A stretch of DNA of 64,000 nt. It comes from Sinotaia quadrata (Eukaryota > Mollusca > Gastropoda > Architaenioglossa > Viviparidae). Below are positions 45,510-62,954 of the stretch, piece after piece (the first letter of the stretch is position 1; each line of letters starts with the position of its first letter). The notes under the pieces are model-generated. The model ran no database searches, was not told the origin of the DNA, and saw only the letters and a program-made list of their open reading frames with translations. Made by a program: the position numbers and the translations under genes. The stretch is taken from contig CM054183.1 in the NCBI GenBank assembly GCA_028829895.1, forward strand, positions 18,860,975-18,924,974. The letters are read 5' to 3'.

Positions 45510-48500
45510 AGTTTCCTGCAACAGTAAATCTGTTTCTAGCAACCGGTTTCTTACTGACAAATCCACATGCAAGTGTGTACACGAATGAGCGTCTCTCAGG
45601 CGTGTGAACAGGAGTAATGGGCCTTATTTCTCGACCCACAGGTGCACATTTTGCCATTGGTTTTGTGTCTCTACGACATGTCTGAAAACAGAATGAATTG
45701 TTATTAATGGGAATGCATGGAAACATTCTTTATCAATTATTATTTTTTTTTACTCTTTTAAGCTTTCTTTCTTCAAATGTTCAAACGTTAATTGAAATCC
45801 CTATGCTTTAAACCTTCATACCTCAAAGTTTACATCTAACGTTTCATAAAGGACTATGCATTATCATTTTGTCTTGCTGAAAGAAAAAAACCTATATACA
45901 AATAGCAAATCCCTACCCTCACAAGAGGAGTATCAAACAAATAAACAAATAAACAAACAAACAGAAACAAACAAACAAACTTGGGCTCACTAGCTCATTC
46001 TTCCATTTTCAGCAAATGTTATTCAGGAGTTGTATGTATGCCATAAAAGATATCAAATGATTTCTTTGTTGTGTCTTCAGATGATAATTTTATAAAATTA
46101 ATCACAAGTAGTTGATATCATTATGTTTCTTTGTCTGTGTACGGTACCACACGTCAGATTAATTTCATTGTTTGTGTGTATCTCTTTATGTCTTGCATTA
46201 ACTGAAGCCTAAGTTGCAAAATAGACACTGCAGACTTCACTACACGCATGACTGAGTTCCTTTACGCACGATTATGTTTGTTTGATAAGCAAGGTTAAAG
46301 CTTTCCTGGGTGTTGGGTGTGTCGTCCCGTCAGCACGTTATATGCAGGCCGACAAAAAAGAGAAGAAAATAAATGTGTTAAGTGCATGTAGGTATTCTCA
46401 CTAACAACTGGGTTGGGTGTTGCAGTTAGCCTAAATGTTGCTGTCATCCAGAATGTTACAACAATACAATTTAAAAAAATAATATTTAGGCATTTGTACT
46501 TATCAGTAGTAATGTTTTTGATTAAAGATAGTAATGTTAAGTCATTGCTGTATATTATAGTGCATACATACAAAAGCTAATGTTTGTATTAATGAAGTTG
46601 AATACATCTGCTTGTATCTCTCTATCCATCCATTCACTTATCCATCTATCTTCATAAATGAATAGGTTCTCTACCTCACTCTCTTGATCATTTTCAAACA
46701 TAAGAAATGCATCATGTATTATGACTGTACCATAGACTTTGTTTATCTATCATCTAAATAGAATTCCCATACATATGCAGAAAATATTCCAATTTACATT
46801 TACGTTCGGAGTGATATTAAAAGTACATTTAAATAAACACTTTACCCTGTAGAATAGAAAGTTATCACCTAAACACTCTTGGAGCTAGTAGGTTCAGAAA
46901 ATAACCATGCACATCAGTTGTACTTATGGACTTAATTTAATTTAATTGTGATCATTATTCTTTCTAGACAAACCAGGAACACGCGGAGAAGAGAATAATT
47001 ATGTTTATGACTGATGCCAAACGTATCGATCTATTTTATTCCGTGTTCACACTGCTTAATTAATCAATAGAAGTAAAAGAGTCAAGCACACAGCACTGTT
47101 TGCATATGTATTTTCAGTGGATTAGAATAGTTACATTCACAGATCGAAACAGATGTGTTGTTGTTTTGCTTTGCACTGTGCATTGGAAAACGTGGAATAT
47201 CTATCAAATGTATTTCTCGGAAAAGAGCTGAAACAGAAAGTACACGCAGTAAGATTGAAATAGACAACACGTTAAACATTGATCGCGCTGCGCATGACCT
47301 GGGTATAGGATTTGGTCGTGTCCTTGACGCTCCGTGAGAGGATGAATTGGAGCTGTCTCAAAGAGAAATGGCGATCTCGTGTGGCGGCATCAAACAGTGC
47401 CTTACTGCCCAGTTTACTCCCAATCTCATCTTTATTCCGTATTCTTCTCTGATGCGTCAATCCAGTTCTTAAAAATTAAGTGTTTCCTCAGGTCTTTTAC
47501 CGTCCATTCTGTCCACTCGCATTATGGTCTTGTCAGTTCAACCCAACTCGACATTTTTTAATTGTCAATCTGAAAGCAGATGTCTCGGTCTTTTTCCGTC
47601 TCAACGTGTGAAATTATCATCTGATTGACTCTGCTGTCACTTGACATATGCCATCAGTTTGTCTGGAGAGACCGGAAGTCGGGTCAGCACTAAGTCACTC
47701 TTCCCTTTCATGCATGAAGACATTTGTAATAATCATTGATACGGGAGGGAAGGGGGTCAAGACCGTCGCCACCTTCTCAAAACACAAAATATAATCTTCT
47801 AGTTTTGCATTTTTCCTGCTAAAACTGCGAAAATGAAATTTATAAAAGCATGTCTGGTATATGTTCTCATTCGACAAATTCACTTTCGATTCTCTCACAA
47901 CTCATTTGTAACTTTAATTTAACTACTCCATTTCAAACTCTCTTTCAGCCGTTTCAAGTTTTATTAATTCATATTTTCTCTCACTAGTTACTCTCGGTCA
48001 CTCTAACAACTCTTCTCGTCTGTGCATGCAATCCGTTAGGACCCCCCTCTATCCTATCCTCTACTCCCATAAATTCTGCTAGTTCTTTTGGCCTCAAGGG
48101 TCCATTGTTTAATCTCGACAAATGTTGCCATGTTCCCAACAATACAATCCTATAACAACTAAAATAGGTAGGTTCGTAAAATATTGTTAAGTAAGAGTAT
48201 GTACTAGCGCCATAGTGGTGGTTAATAAAATAAGCCACTAGTGGGGTTCTGTTAATACAACAGAAATTAATCACTCAAAATCACAAATAAAAATATTTCT
48301 GCAAATATAATCACACTGCGAACATTAATATGAATTACGTGATCACTAATAATTAATGTTAGTCTGGTCAGTTTGTTTAATATATTAATACAATAGTCAT
48401 CAATCATCAAGGGCTAATGTAAAGATTAATTTCCCAAATAAAGTATATAAACGCTAGTCATGGGCGACCAACATATCTATATGTATATCTCCATAAACAT

Positions 48501-49780
48501 TGTCTAAATACAGAGCAATCACAATAAATACAAAAAATATTTTCACACAGTGCAAATGTTCCACTTGATACAAACAAATATTATATATGATCATTCTTTT
48601 TATGCAACTTAGTCCAGCTGTAGCTACGTGCGACACAAGATTAACTTACCGTACATGCAATGCAATCAGATAAATAGCCCAGTTAATCAGCGTGCATACA
48701 AATGTAAAGATTCTTCTTTATGATGTACTTAATCAATCGTCTCTATTATTAAATATGATTTAATTGAAAGGAAAATATTGCCTAGTGATGCAGCAAACAT
48801 ATTGACTAATTAAATGACCATACAGTAGCTTATTTGTGCAGAATTCTTCTCCTCCAACTGTTCAATTCCTCTGCACAAAATGTACCATAATGGTTTCAAC
48901 CCCATATCCAAATAATCTGTCATCTTCCTTAGGTAAGAACGGTTCATACCATGTCCTTTGCATGACAACAAACCTTCTTCCCTTTTCCGAACTTTGCTTA
49001 ACTAAATATAATCATGTTCGGTAGTGTCAGGTAAAACTCAAACTTAAACTTTGCACTTTCTGAATGATGGTGCACATGTTTCCTTTCTAACTGAGGTGTC
49101 ACAATGTCAAGACACCCTTCACAACTTTCTAAAGTGTTCACACTCAAAGTATTGTCAGTAGTGTCAGACTGTATGACCAGTCTCTGCCTTTCTTACCAAC
49201 TTCAATTTTTCTGATGCATTTTGTATTTAAATCAATGTCACTTGAACATTGACAGCCCACTTAAGTTCCAACTTTGCTATGTCACTGATCATTTCCTGCA
49301 AATCAAACTTGGCCTTGCCTATTTCCTTGCGCGCATTTGTGGCTATGTCATTTTCTCTATTAATAGCGCTTTCAGTTTGTGTGTACAGAGTAATGAGAAC
49401 GTCTTTCCTCACCAAAGATTCTTATCTCGTAATTGAAGAAGGAAAGATTATTTTTATGACAAGGAATTAAATAATATTTTAAATTCTTTTCGAGGAAAGG
49501 CTGTAGGAAATCATCTGTTGGAGCCTATTCAGAACGATATTCATAGCAATAAAGCTAAAACAAAGATGACTCCTTTTAAATAGTTGTGAACCGAATATTT
49601 TGTTTAAAACAGTATTTAACTCTGGCCTTCTATTAAAATTAGTTATGCAAGAGCACAATTACAAATTATAATTATTTATTTATATAAAAATAAGTGAAGT
49701 TATTTAAAAGTAGACTGATATGTCACTATATACGAACAAACTTGTATTACGGGTCTTGGGTGCTGTTAGGAGGAGATTGA
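45510..49780. other. Region upstream of locus C/D, no gene recognised
   Basis: It should contain the promoter and any 5' UTR exon of locus C/D near its left edge; neither was identified. Other open frames (60-96 codons) show no known motif. Short simple repeats such as (AAAC)n near 45940-45985 occur. Confidence 0.45.
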
Positions 49781-49789
49781 TTTTATTTG

Positions 49790-50400
49790 TTGGATTATAT
49801 TTGCTGCAGTGAATCCATAGACAAAAGTATGTACCCGATAATACCTTATTTGCAAGTTGCAACTGGTCGATACTAGCACTTAGAGAAGTTGACACATTTC
49901 ACCTTCCCTAACAACATGCTGGCGTCACGGTTGTTTAAGCATTGATTTCCAATACCCGGGAGTAGAGTCTTATTTTAGGGAAACGGATCTATATTTTGCA
50001 GGCCCGGAGTTTGACTGTGTAGTCTTAATTAAGGTGCGCAGTTGAAAAGAAGGAACGCGCATAAATATTTGATTCGGGCATGCCACTGTGTGTGGTGTGT
50101 GTGTGAACGTGTGTTTGAAAGTGCGCGCGAATGTGTTTACATGTAAACGCGTGTTAACTGGTTCTCTAACCGCTGTCGTCTTTTATAATATTTCTACTGT
50201 CGTAGTTTTTGAGATAACACTGCATATTTTTCATCCATCAGATAATTTATTTCATTCAGATTGTTCCTGACGTTTGATTTTAGAGAATGATTTCAGTAGA
50301 ATAGAAGTTACAGTCATATATGTGGTTGCACTCTGCTGTTTAAATCCAAAGAGTTCATAAACGGGTGTTTGGTATTTTGGTTTTCAGACAATGAACAAAG
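49790..50400. repeat. Dispersed duplication, copy 1
   Basis: Phrases such as acccgataataccttatttgcaa, acaacatgctggcgtcacgg, gaacggatctatatt-like gaaacggatctatatt and tttttcatccatcagataattta recur in the same order at 51850-52370. The spacing is about 2.05 kb. The copies have diverged and carry unequal GT-rich inserts. Confidence 0.65.
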
Positions 50401-51814
50401 CTCAGCATTTATTAGAGAGTATCCAAAGTGGGTTCTAAATGTAATTGATTCATCGGAGAAACGTTTACGCTAATATCATTGGCTGACATTCCAAGAGAGA
50501 GTTTTCAGTTCTGGGTACAGAAAACTATACAACATAAAGATAAAAGAGCGAATTACTTTTGCAGTGGCAATATTTTCCAGTACATACTAACAGTTGACTT
50601 TTGAAATGACGAACAAAACCTCAACATTCCCTAGTTCATCTTTGTGGAAGGCAGCAGGTATTCGATTCGCTCTTGTAAAATTGGTCTCGCATATTTGCTA
50701 GAAACTCGATTTGGTTAGGCCAAAAAGATGTTAGCTCTGTACACAGCCACTTATCGATACCTTTCCCCACATCTCACGTGAAACCTTTTTCCTCATCGCT
50801 CGCTCAAACACGTGACTGTATTAACCAATAATAAATAATATCGTTTCACCCACAATTGCATTGCAGTCATCGACTTGTGAGCAAGCAAAGTGTTCAACAC
50901 TGTCAACGTCCGTACAGGTCCTGTCACAGTATAAATTGTTTTATGCGGCATTTTCATCAGGTAAATAATATTTATTAGAAACGGCTCAGTTGATTTGACG
51001 GAGATAGGATAAATTGAATAAATACTTCTTAAAATTGACGTATTACACATAAAAACATAAAACTGAAAATGTCTCAAAATATGTGATTTTTCAAGGATAT
51101 TTCGTCTGTACTATTTATTTAAAGTAGTAAATAACTAGCAACTGACAACTGTTTTAGCTACATCTTTAAACTCTCTCTAATGTAAACATATTGCTATTAG
51201 TTAATGAATAGTGTGTCCAGGTATTAATGTCGGGGATAAGCTCTTCTTATCAAAATTATTAGAATATATAATTTTAAATCATGTGTTTTAAGTATGTGGA
51301 AGTTCACAATTTAAATTAGAAATTACAAAGATTCGTAAATTATATATCTACCTGATCTCTAGAGTCGAAAGAGTTTCTGCTAATCGTCGTAACACTCATT
51401 TACTGCCAATGAAACATGGACAGTTAGTCTTCATGTGCGTTGTTTGAACTAAACCCTGACCACAAGTGTTGAGTAGGAAAGACATTTGTATGGATCAATC
51501 AAAAAATAATTGCATGGAGATGAAACTCTTCTTTCAAATGTTAAACTAATATTGAAAATCTATAAATAAAACAAAACTCAAGGAAAAGTGTGTATCTTTG
51601 TAAAAGGTTCTATAGGATTTTTTTTTAAAGCATTATCTAACTTTGACATAAAATTAAAATAATTTCTGCACGCATATTTACTAAAACATAATTAGTTATT
51701 CATATCAAAATAAGTACATATATCGGTTCACTGCATCACACTTTAACTACAAGAAGGCACACACATACATATACATATAAAAATGTCATTGTGTATTTTC
51801 TAAATAATAGATTT

Positions 51815-51816
51815 TA

Positions 51817-51850
<34 letters not shown>
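51815..51850. repeat. (GT)n microsatellite
   Basis: About 34 bases of GT. Confidence 0.9.
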
Positions 51851-52370
51851 TGGTATTTGTTTTATTTTATTGTTATTGTAAAGCGATATACCCGATATTT
51901 TCGTATTTGCAACTGATCGATAATTGCTGTCAGTGTCATAGTTATTGTGTTTCTCATGACAACGTGCTGACGTCATGGCTCTTTTGTCAGTGAGCTTCAG
52001 TAAGCGGTCAACAGACTAACATGCAGGTTTAAGAGAACGGATCTATATTCGCAGTGATGAGTGTAACGTGCAGTTTTACTGCTGGTGTGCACTGAGAAAT
52101 ATGCTTGAATAAATAAGTAGACTTGTGTGTATCGCTGTGCTTGTATATGTATTAATGCGCGCGCATTTGTATATATAATTAGGTTCATTAACAACTTCCG
52201 TCTGTGGAAAGTTTTCCCACTTAAGTGCCACGCATCCGACCTTAAGCCAGCTCTGCCACATTTCTCATCCATCAGACATTTTATTTTATGTTCAATTTTT
52301 CTGAATTTAAATTTGAGAGAAGTACGATATTCTTGTCACAAGAACAGAAGTTAGAGATATGCCAAAGAAC
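51850..52370. repeat. Dispersed duplication, copy 2
   Basis: The partner of 49790-50400. It includes a perfect CRE-like palindrome TGACGTCA near 51968, where copy 1 has TGGCGTCA. No coding signal was seen. Confidence 0.65.
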
Positions 52371-53830
52371 AAAGTGGCAGGGACTGAGAAGATAATGCTG
52401 GTAAAAAAAAATGAAAATTGAGTGCGCGACTGTTCTCTGTAACCTATATTCCAGTGATATCATGACAATTTCAAGACAATAAAGCGGTAGAGCTTATGCA
52501 TCCTAGAATAACTTGATCACATTATTTTCAATCATTGACGTCGGAAATGGACTTAAATGTAAATATATATATATATACATAGACGAGTCTTCTCTAATCA
52601 TTACCCGACGGATCATTTCTGACACTTTCAGAGTATTATTTAAATAAAAATACAATAATAATAATTTTTCTGCCACACAAGTAATCTACTGGCATGAAGT
52701 ACTTGCTTAAGGGATAGGTTTCAATCTGTCTTTAATTACGTATGCCCTCCACCTGTCCTCTACCCCAAACTAATTAATTAATCACCCGCAACATGTTAGT
52801 TACATGCAATATCAATATTTATTAAGTATAACAATAGAGAAGAACAGAAAAGCACCCCCAGTTAGTTTTAAACGAACAAAAGATTCAAATAATATCTAAC
52901 AAAATGTTCAATGAATGTCAAGTTTTAAGGTTGAATAACTTGGTATTTTTATTTTCCTGATCGACATGCCTGACGTGTATATTAATAAATCAATTTTGCA
53001 TAAATAATATAGATATTAAGTGTATATATTATTCAGTTAGAAATCTTCATCTTCAGAGGCAGTAAAGATTTTATTAAATTTTTTTTATTTTATTTCTTGT
53101 CTTCTAAAATTTAAATGAGGTTTTCATAAATGTATTTTGACAGTTGCATGTAAATTGTTATTACACTTTCTTCTCTAAAACTTATAGAGTGTTTGAAAGA
53201 TGTTTTAAAATATTACAAAATTAAATGCAAAGATGTTTTAATACTAGCAAATTATGGTACTAATATTATTTAATTTATTTTTAAAATCCAGCATACTCTT
53301 TTGGAGAATTATTTTATAAATTTTGAAATAGGAATAAAGAATAATGTACAATTATTCACAATTTTAAGAATATTATATAATTTCTTTTGTGTATCATGCT
53401 TTTTTTTAATGTTAAACATTAATATTTATGAAAAGTGTAAGTAAGATAGCCAGCCAAAGTCTCAATTGTAAACTATCTCTCTCTTTTCTCTCTTCTCTCT
53501 ATATATATGTATGTATGTATGTAGTAGTAGTAGTAGTAGTACACTGTAATTGTCGTAAAAACTACAGGAGTTTAGACTCACGCAACCATTTGTATCAGTA
53601 TGGGTATCATTGGTGTATGATCAAATTTCTCAAGACCATCTCTCCTTTATTCATCCACCGATAAACGAAAGCAAGAAATGCTTATTGTTCTCACAGTGTT
53701 GTTGGTACATTCTCTCTGATACTATTATCGTCAAGGTTTTGTTTGCCTACAATGTCATGGGAAGTAACTCTGAATGCACATAATTTAGAGTTAACTTTCT
53801 ATTTGGGATTTCTATGAATGTCGAACGACA
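52371..53830. other. AT-rich intergenic DNA
   Basis: No gene was recognised. It is very AT-rich at 53000-53420, with a short (TA)n(TGTA)n(GTA)n compound microsatellite at 53498-53540. Confidence 0.5.
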
Positions 53831-54057
53831 CGCGTGCTTTTCTCCGACACTCTTCTCACTACCTTGCACCCTTTGTGCATACCTGCAGGGTGTTCGAACA
53901 TATCAGTTCACCATTCACCTGATACTTATCGTCGGGTCCTTAATGATCTCACCTGTATCCTGATGGATGCCTGCAAGGGTTCTTGCCTATCAGTCCCTTC
54001 TCACTCGACACCTTACCGGTTTTTATAAACACCGTTCTCGCACGACTGACATATCTC

Positions 54058-54363
54058 CTAGCATCGTTATTTAGACTGTCACCATGATGATCTACTAGCA
54101 CCGATATTTAGACTCTCTCCATTCTGGTCTACCTAGCACCGTTATTTAGACTGTCACCATTCTGGTCTTCCTAGCACCGTCATTTAGACTGTCACCATTC
54201 TGGTCTTCCTAGCACCGTTATTTAGACTGTCACCATGATGATCTACATAGCCCCGTTATTTAGACTGTCACCATTCTGGTCTTCCTAGCACCGTTATTTA
54301 GACTGTCACCATTCTGGTCTTCCTAGCACCGTTATTTAGACTGTCACCATGCTGGTCTACCTA
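54058..54363. repeat. Minisatellite, 38-bp unit, 8 copies
   Basis: The unit begins CTAGCACCGTTATTTAGACT and continues GTCACCATnnTGGTCTNC. Eight units run head to tail, two variants (gatgatctac and tctggtcttc endings) are interspersed, and the array ends at ctagacgggt. Confidence 0.93.
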
Positions 54364-57563
<3,200 letters not shown>

Positions 57564-57942
57564 TACTTATTCCTGTTCCACCCCAATAGCTCACACATTT
57601 AAGAACGTCTTTAATTTTAAAAACTAATGTGTGCTATCATTTCGTTGAAATGAATGCTTTGTATTGTTTTCATTGTAATATGAGCATTTGTCAGGGTTGG
57701 TAAGTTTTGCGATGTATCGCATGTTTGAAAATAATCTTTGGAAATATAACATTTGAGACGTCCTCCTAAATTCTTCAATGAACATATCTTGATTTTATTA
57801 TTGCACTATCGTTAGTGACAATCTACATTTGCTTCAATTTCAAACACGCTGGTGTAAGCAAAAATTCTTTCAAAAGAAAGAATTGTAAAAAATAATATAC
57901 TTAGGACGTTAAAAGTATGTGAGAAAGTAAAGATGAAAGTGT

Positions 57943-58275
<333 letters not shown>

Positions 58276-58816
58276 ACAGTAAAGAATGAAAGGACGGAGA
58301 GATGTGAATTATTTTTCAACTATACCATAAGTGTAACCTCTTCCTCAGTTACAATAAAATACCTGTGGGCTTAATTTTTTTAAAAAGTGCATTCTAAGTC
58401 TTGACATGTACAACTAATAATAGAAAAGCGTAAGTCAACCCTAGTGCAAGAAATGCATTCCAGAAAAGTGAGCGCTTAGTTTGTTTGTTTTTTTTTACTC
58501 AGATCAAAACAAAATTCCTTTACGCATTAGTTATCCCGATTTGGTTTCTGTTTTATTATTTTTTTTATGAATAGCACTTCATTTCATCACTCTTTGTATT
58601 ATTTTTAGATTTCTCTAGGTACTAGCGACTCTTATGTATAGTCACCCTATCACGTGACTCGTTAGGGAACTACAAGGACTAGTTCAAAAGTACTAACAGA
58701 ATATATGCGAATGCAAGTATATGTGCAAAATCTTGCATTTACTCGCATGTAACATTATAAACTGTAAGTTTGTCTGTATATATCTATGTGTATAATTGTT
58801 CTAATATAAATGTATG

Positions 58817-59430
58817 TGTGGCAGTGTAAATTTGCTTATCCTTATTTCTAACTTAATTGTTATATAAATTGTTAAATGTCAAAGTGACCGGAACTTGGGC
58901 ATTGCTTATGGTGGTAAATATTTTAAGTGTCAGAGTTGGAGTAAACAACTCAGGTAAAGAATATTCTAGAATTTTCTGATGCAATCCAATCCAGTTTCAA
59001 GCAGATGAGTAGTTTTTTTTATTAATAATCTCACACTTGTTTATGACAATTTCGTCCTATGTGAAATAACCGAATTTACTTTGTTGAAGAATCCTTTTAT
59101 TCTAATCACTTTGATTTTCACGAAACTCTAGTCTGGTCATAAAGGCGATTGTTTCTTATGGTATGTTAACTGAAAGATAAAGAAATAATGGACTTAGAAA
59201 TATTTCGTACATGTTTGCTATTGATCTGGAGAATACTTTTATAATTGAACCACTATTTCTATGTTTACTAATTTGATTACATTGTACATTATACTTGTGA
59301 ATTTTGATCAATACTACATTTCTTATGCTGTATGTGTATTGCGCCAATGAATATTTTTGCAGGTTTTGAAAGTTGAGAATGTATGAAAGGAGTTTAGAGA
59401 TGAAATATGCCTGAAATTTAGCACTGCCTT
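58817..59430 (-). mobile_element. LTR-family 3' fragment, reverse
   Basis: On the + strand it begins TGTGGCAGTGTAAATTTGC, followed by aacttaattgttatataaattgttaaatgtcaaagtgacc and the ttgggca..gcttatg block. It matches the last 0.6 kb of the family. Confidence 0.72.
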
Positions 59431-59520
59431 GATTTTACTTTTGTATAAAGGTGCATGTTGTGTCGCCCGTTAATTGATGGACAAAATACGATTAACACAA
59501 CCACTCTGGTAACTCATCAG

Positions 59521-59534
59521 CCCCCCCCCCCCCC
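59521..59534. repeat. Poly-C tract, 14 bases
   Basis: An unbroken C run followed by gaggag. It could be a G-quadruplex-prone site on the minus strand. Confidence 0.9.
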
Positions 59535-60402
59535 GAGGAGAATTCCTCACATATATAGACACTGACGATAGACAGATACAATGACTACAATTAATAAATT
59601 TCACACAAAATGAAAATGGCAAGACAGGTGAAAAAATTAATAACATATTTATATAAATGAAAATAAACAATAAAAAAAGAAACAATCAATCAAATACAAT
59701 TTCATCAATTTCTAATCAGAAAAACTTAGCTTTCCCTAACTAGCTGACCTTGTCCTAAAGAAAATCTAATAAACCTATAAGTTCTCTTTATCAGTCAATC
59801 TTCCTATACACTACTTCTAAAGATTATTCCTAAAATGATTTCCAGTGTCCTGAACAATTTCACACTCATGGCCAATGTAACTAGTTCACTTAACTTTAGC
59901 CACAATGGAGGAGTCTCAGAATATCACCAGCACACTTTGTGTCTCTGACGTGTTAGTTAGGGATCACGTCACTGGCTCTCAAGACATAGTAAAGCGTCTG
60001 TACAGAGTAGTAGATCATTACATCTAGGTACCACGAGGTCCACAACCAACGGAATGTGGTGCAATACGACAAAATATAACAAGTAGATAGATGCAAGGAT
60101 GGATGGACAGATGGATCCTTTCTCGTTCAGCAAAAATGAAGGATCTAACGTAATCTGTATTAAGGCTCATTAATTTCACATAAATATATTCACTCTTTCC
60201 AATAAAACCTTTCTAGGCTTCACATTCATTCAGATTTCGATCTATTTCTTCAAAAAAAACCGAACTTTCCTGTTACACATCGAAGTATGTCGTTGCTGGA
60301 GAAAAAAATATTTAATAAAATTGTTCCCCCTATTTAAAGGCTGGTCAGTTGACCTAAGGGTCAAGGCTATATCCCACGCTCATTCATTCACAACTTCAAA
60401 CA

Positions 60403-60436
60403 GGATTTATATATATATATATATATATATTACTTC

Positions 60437-60507
<71 letters not shown>

Positions 60508-60575
60508 GTCCGTTGGTTGTCCATCTATCTGTCTTTCTATCTATCTGTCTGTCTGTCATCCACCTATCTATTTAT
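60403..60575. repeat. (TA)n(TATC)n microsatellite
   Basis: A TA run followed by about 70 bases of TATC and variant TGTC repeats. Confidence 0.95.
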
Positions 60576-61001
60576 CTGTGTGTGCGTGTGTATGCATTGT
60601 GTATGTCCATAATTGACACTTTATTAAATGCCATTTGTTATGTAGTGTGTGTAAATAAATTTATATTGTTAAATAAATTAATATTTCTTCTTATTGTTCA
60701 AACCATTCTTCTTGGTCATATATTCAGAAGAAAATGGATTCGATGTGGTGGTGGTGGTGGGGCTTGATATATTAACTGAGAAGTCAGGCATAAAAGGATC
60801 ATGAAACGTGAATGGTCTACCATCTGTACTGGGAATATGTCGGCTTTATATGATGTTATAAAGCAAAAATGAAAGTTAGTGCCTAAATAAAAGACACTTT
60901 CCATAACGTGTATTTCTTAGTCAGCTTGCAGGCAATCTAAAATATATTCAAGCGTTTAATTGTCTCAAACAATATCACAGGTTTACAATGTCAAGATTAC
61001 G

Positions 61002-61513
61002 TGTGACACCAACGCAACAACATTTACCATCACAAAATATTTCTTTTAGTAGAAACTTATAACTAAAGAAGAAGACAAATCCGATTTAATCTATATTTAG
61101 CGAGCCCCAATCCACCCACTTTCTTCTTCAACATAAGGTTATCAATATGTGTATGACTGCACACTTAAGGAAGTACAAACGGAAATCATATTTAGAATCA
61201 TCATAATTTCTTTTCTCCTTGTGATAGGAAACTATAACATATACAATCATGTTAGCATCATATAAATGAAATCTGGGTAGGATTATTCCTTCCTGTCTGT
61301 CGTAAAGTAGATATAAATATATATTTTTCGAGATTTCGCAACATTTACAGACACCTATGTAGTATATTTTCTACCTGAGTCGCTTACTCTAACACTGACA
61401 CTTACAAAAAATAGCATCATAAGGAGTGCCCAAGATTTAATCACATTGACAATTTAACAGTTTATATAACAATTAAGTTTAGAAATACGGATAGACAAAT
61501 TTACTCCGCCACA
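61002..61513 (+). mobile_element. LTR-family copy, short internal-deleted form
   Basis: It begins TGTGACACCAACGC and ends GACAAATTTACTCCGCCACA, with the catccaccca block between. It is 512 bp, so about 1 kb of the family's interior is missing. The flanking 5-mers differ. Confidence 0.7.
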
Positions 61514-62740
61514 CCTTTATTTTGCTAAATGTACATTGCCTGTAACTGCTACATTAAGCTTTTAATTGGTATTTGGTATTACTTACAATGATAAAGATTG
61601 CAAATAAAATTAAGCCGCCATCAAAAGTACCTTATATCCACGTACATTCTTAAACTTGTTTGAAATAATTAGAAATAATATATTTTGTGGAAGTGCATGA
61701 AGGATTGTATCTAAATTGACGTGTCTAATTAGTTATTGTAATTCAGTACCTACAGGCCTTTTTCCTCAAGTGACATTTCGTGCTCAAACACGAAACAATT
61801 TAACTCGCCAATATTCACTATACTAATTTTCATATCGAACCCGAGAGACGTCGATTCGAGGGTTCAGCCTGTTTCTTTTAACTTTGTGAAACTTTTAGAA
61901 ATCCTGTGAACAACACTCATCAAATTACACATCAATATAGCGTAATAGCAATAATGCATAGTCTTACATGTTCGTATCGAAATTGTATTTAAGCTTAAAG
62001 AGAATTTTTAGTTTGTTAAGAACCTCTTTAACATCTATAACAACATTAAATAGTACAGACTATTAAAATAGTTGAAGTTCAAGGGCCGACACAGGTGCAT
62101 TAAACATCCTTTGTTGATTTATCGATTTTATCTAGTGTTTCCTTAACTAGCTACATTCAAACTAAATATAATGAATTCCTCAGTTGTGAACTACTTCCCT
62201 TCACACAAGTGTGGTAGATAGCGACAAAGTTAAAGATAATAAAGATTACTTCTCATTCCTCAATTATATCTTGCTGTTATCTCGATTAATTTCATTCCCC
62301 TTAATAATTCCATTAATTGCAAACTTGATCGCTTCTGCGCCTTTAAAAAATACAAAAATAAATATTTTCGTCGAGTCATTCGTCTTTGTCATTAGTGACG
62401 ATACAGATAAAATTAAAATAGGTTCCTGGTCGCATTTCGAAATCAAGGCAGTTCAGAGACAAATACAGTATTTACAATAGAAATTAAGAGACAGATGAGT
62501 TATTTTTACAAGCGCAATTTTGTATTCAAGTGAGTGCGTATGTTTATGCACGTATGCTCCACTTGTCCTTTTGTCTACTGTATTTAACTTTATATTTCTT
62601 TGTATTACTGTATGAACAAGCTTGCATGCAAAACGTAAGGAATAATATAATTTTCAACTATATATTCTGTATTTAATTGACATTTTTGCATATTTTAATC
62701 ACATAACTAATTGATAATAAAAACACCATACACAGAAACC
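61514..62740. other. Intergenic DNA, no gene recognised
   Basis: An 89-codon open frame at 62211-62480 has no recognisable motif. Nothing else was seen. Confidence 0.4.
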
Positions 62741-62764
62741 AACACGAGCCCCCCTCCATCGCTG

Positions 62765-62905
62765 TGTCAATTCCTTCAAGCAGAACAACAATTTTAGCAA
62801 TTTCTAGTAACTTCACTGTACAAGAAATTGCCCGATTTAATCAGCATACTTTGCCATGATACACCAAAGGAATGTAGTGTATTCTTTTATACTTACAAAC
62901 ACTGA
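62765..62905 (+). mobile_element. LTR-family internal fragment
   Basis: ccttcaagcagaacaacaat, tagcaatttctagtaacttc and a following acaccaaaggaatgtagtg match the middle of the solo LTR near 40033-40135. Confidence 0.65.
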
Positions 62906-62954
62906 TGCCTGCCTCTAACATGGTCAGTCATAGCAGTTTACAGTCAGGCGGACT

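Noticed and set aside
54058..54363. Regular repeats considered as a CRISPR array
   Set aside because: Units are directly abutting with no unique spacers, and the genome is eukaryotic.
60321..60767. 148-codon frame with Ser-Ile-Tyr-Leu repeats
   Set aside because: Mostly translation of the (TATC)n microsatellite.
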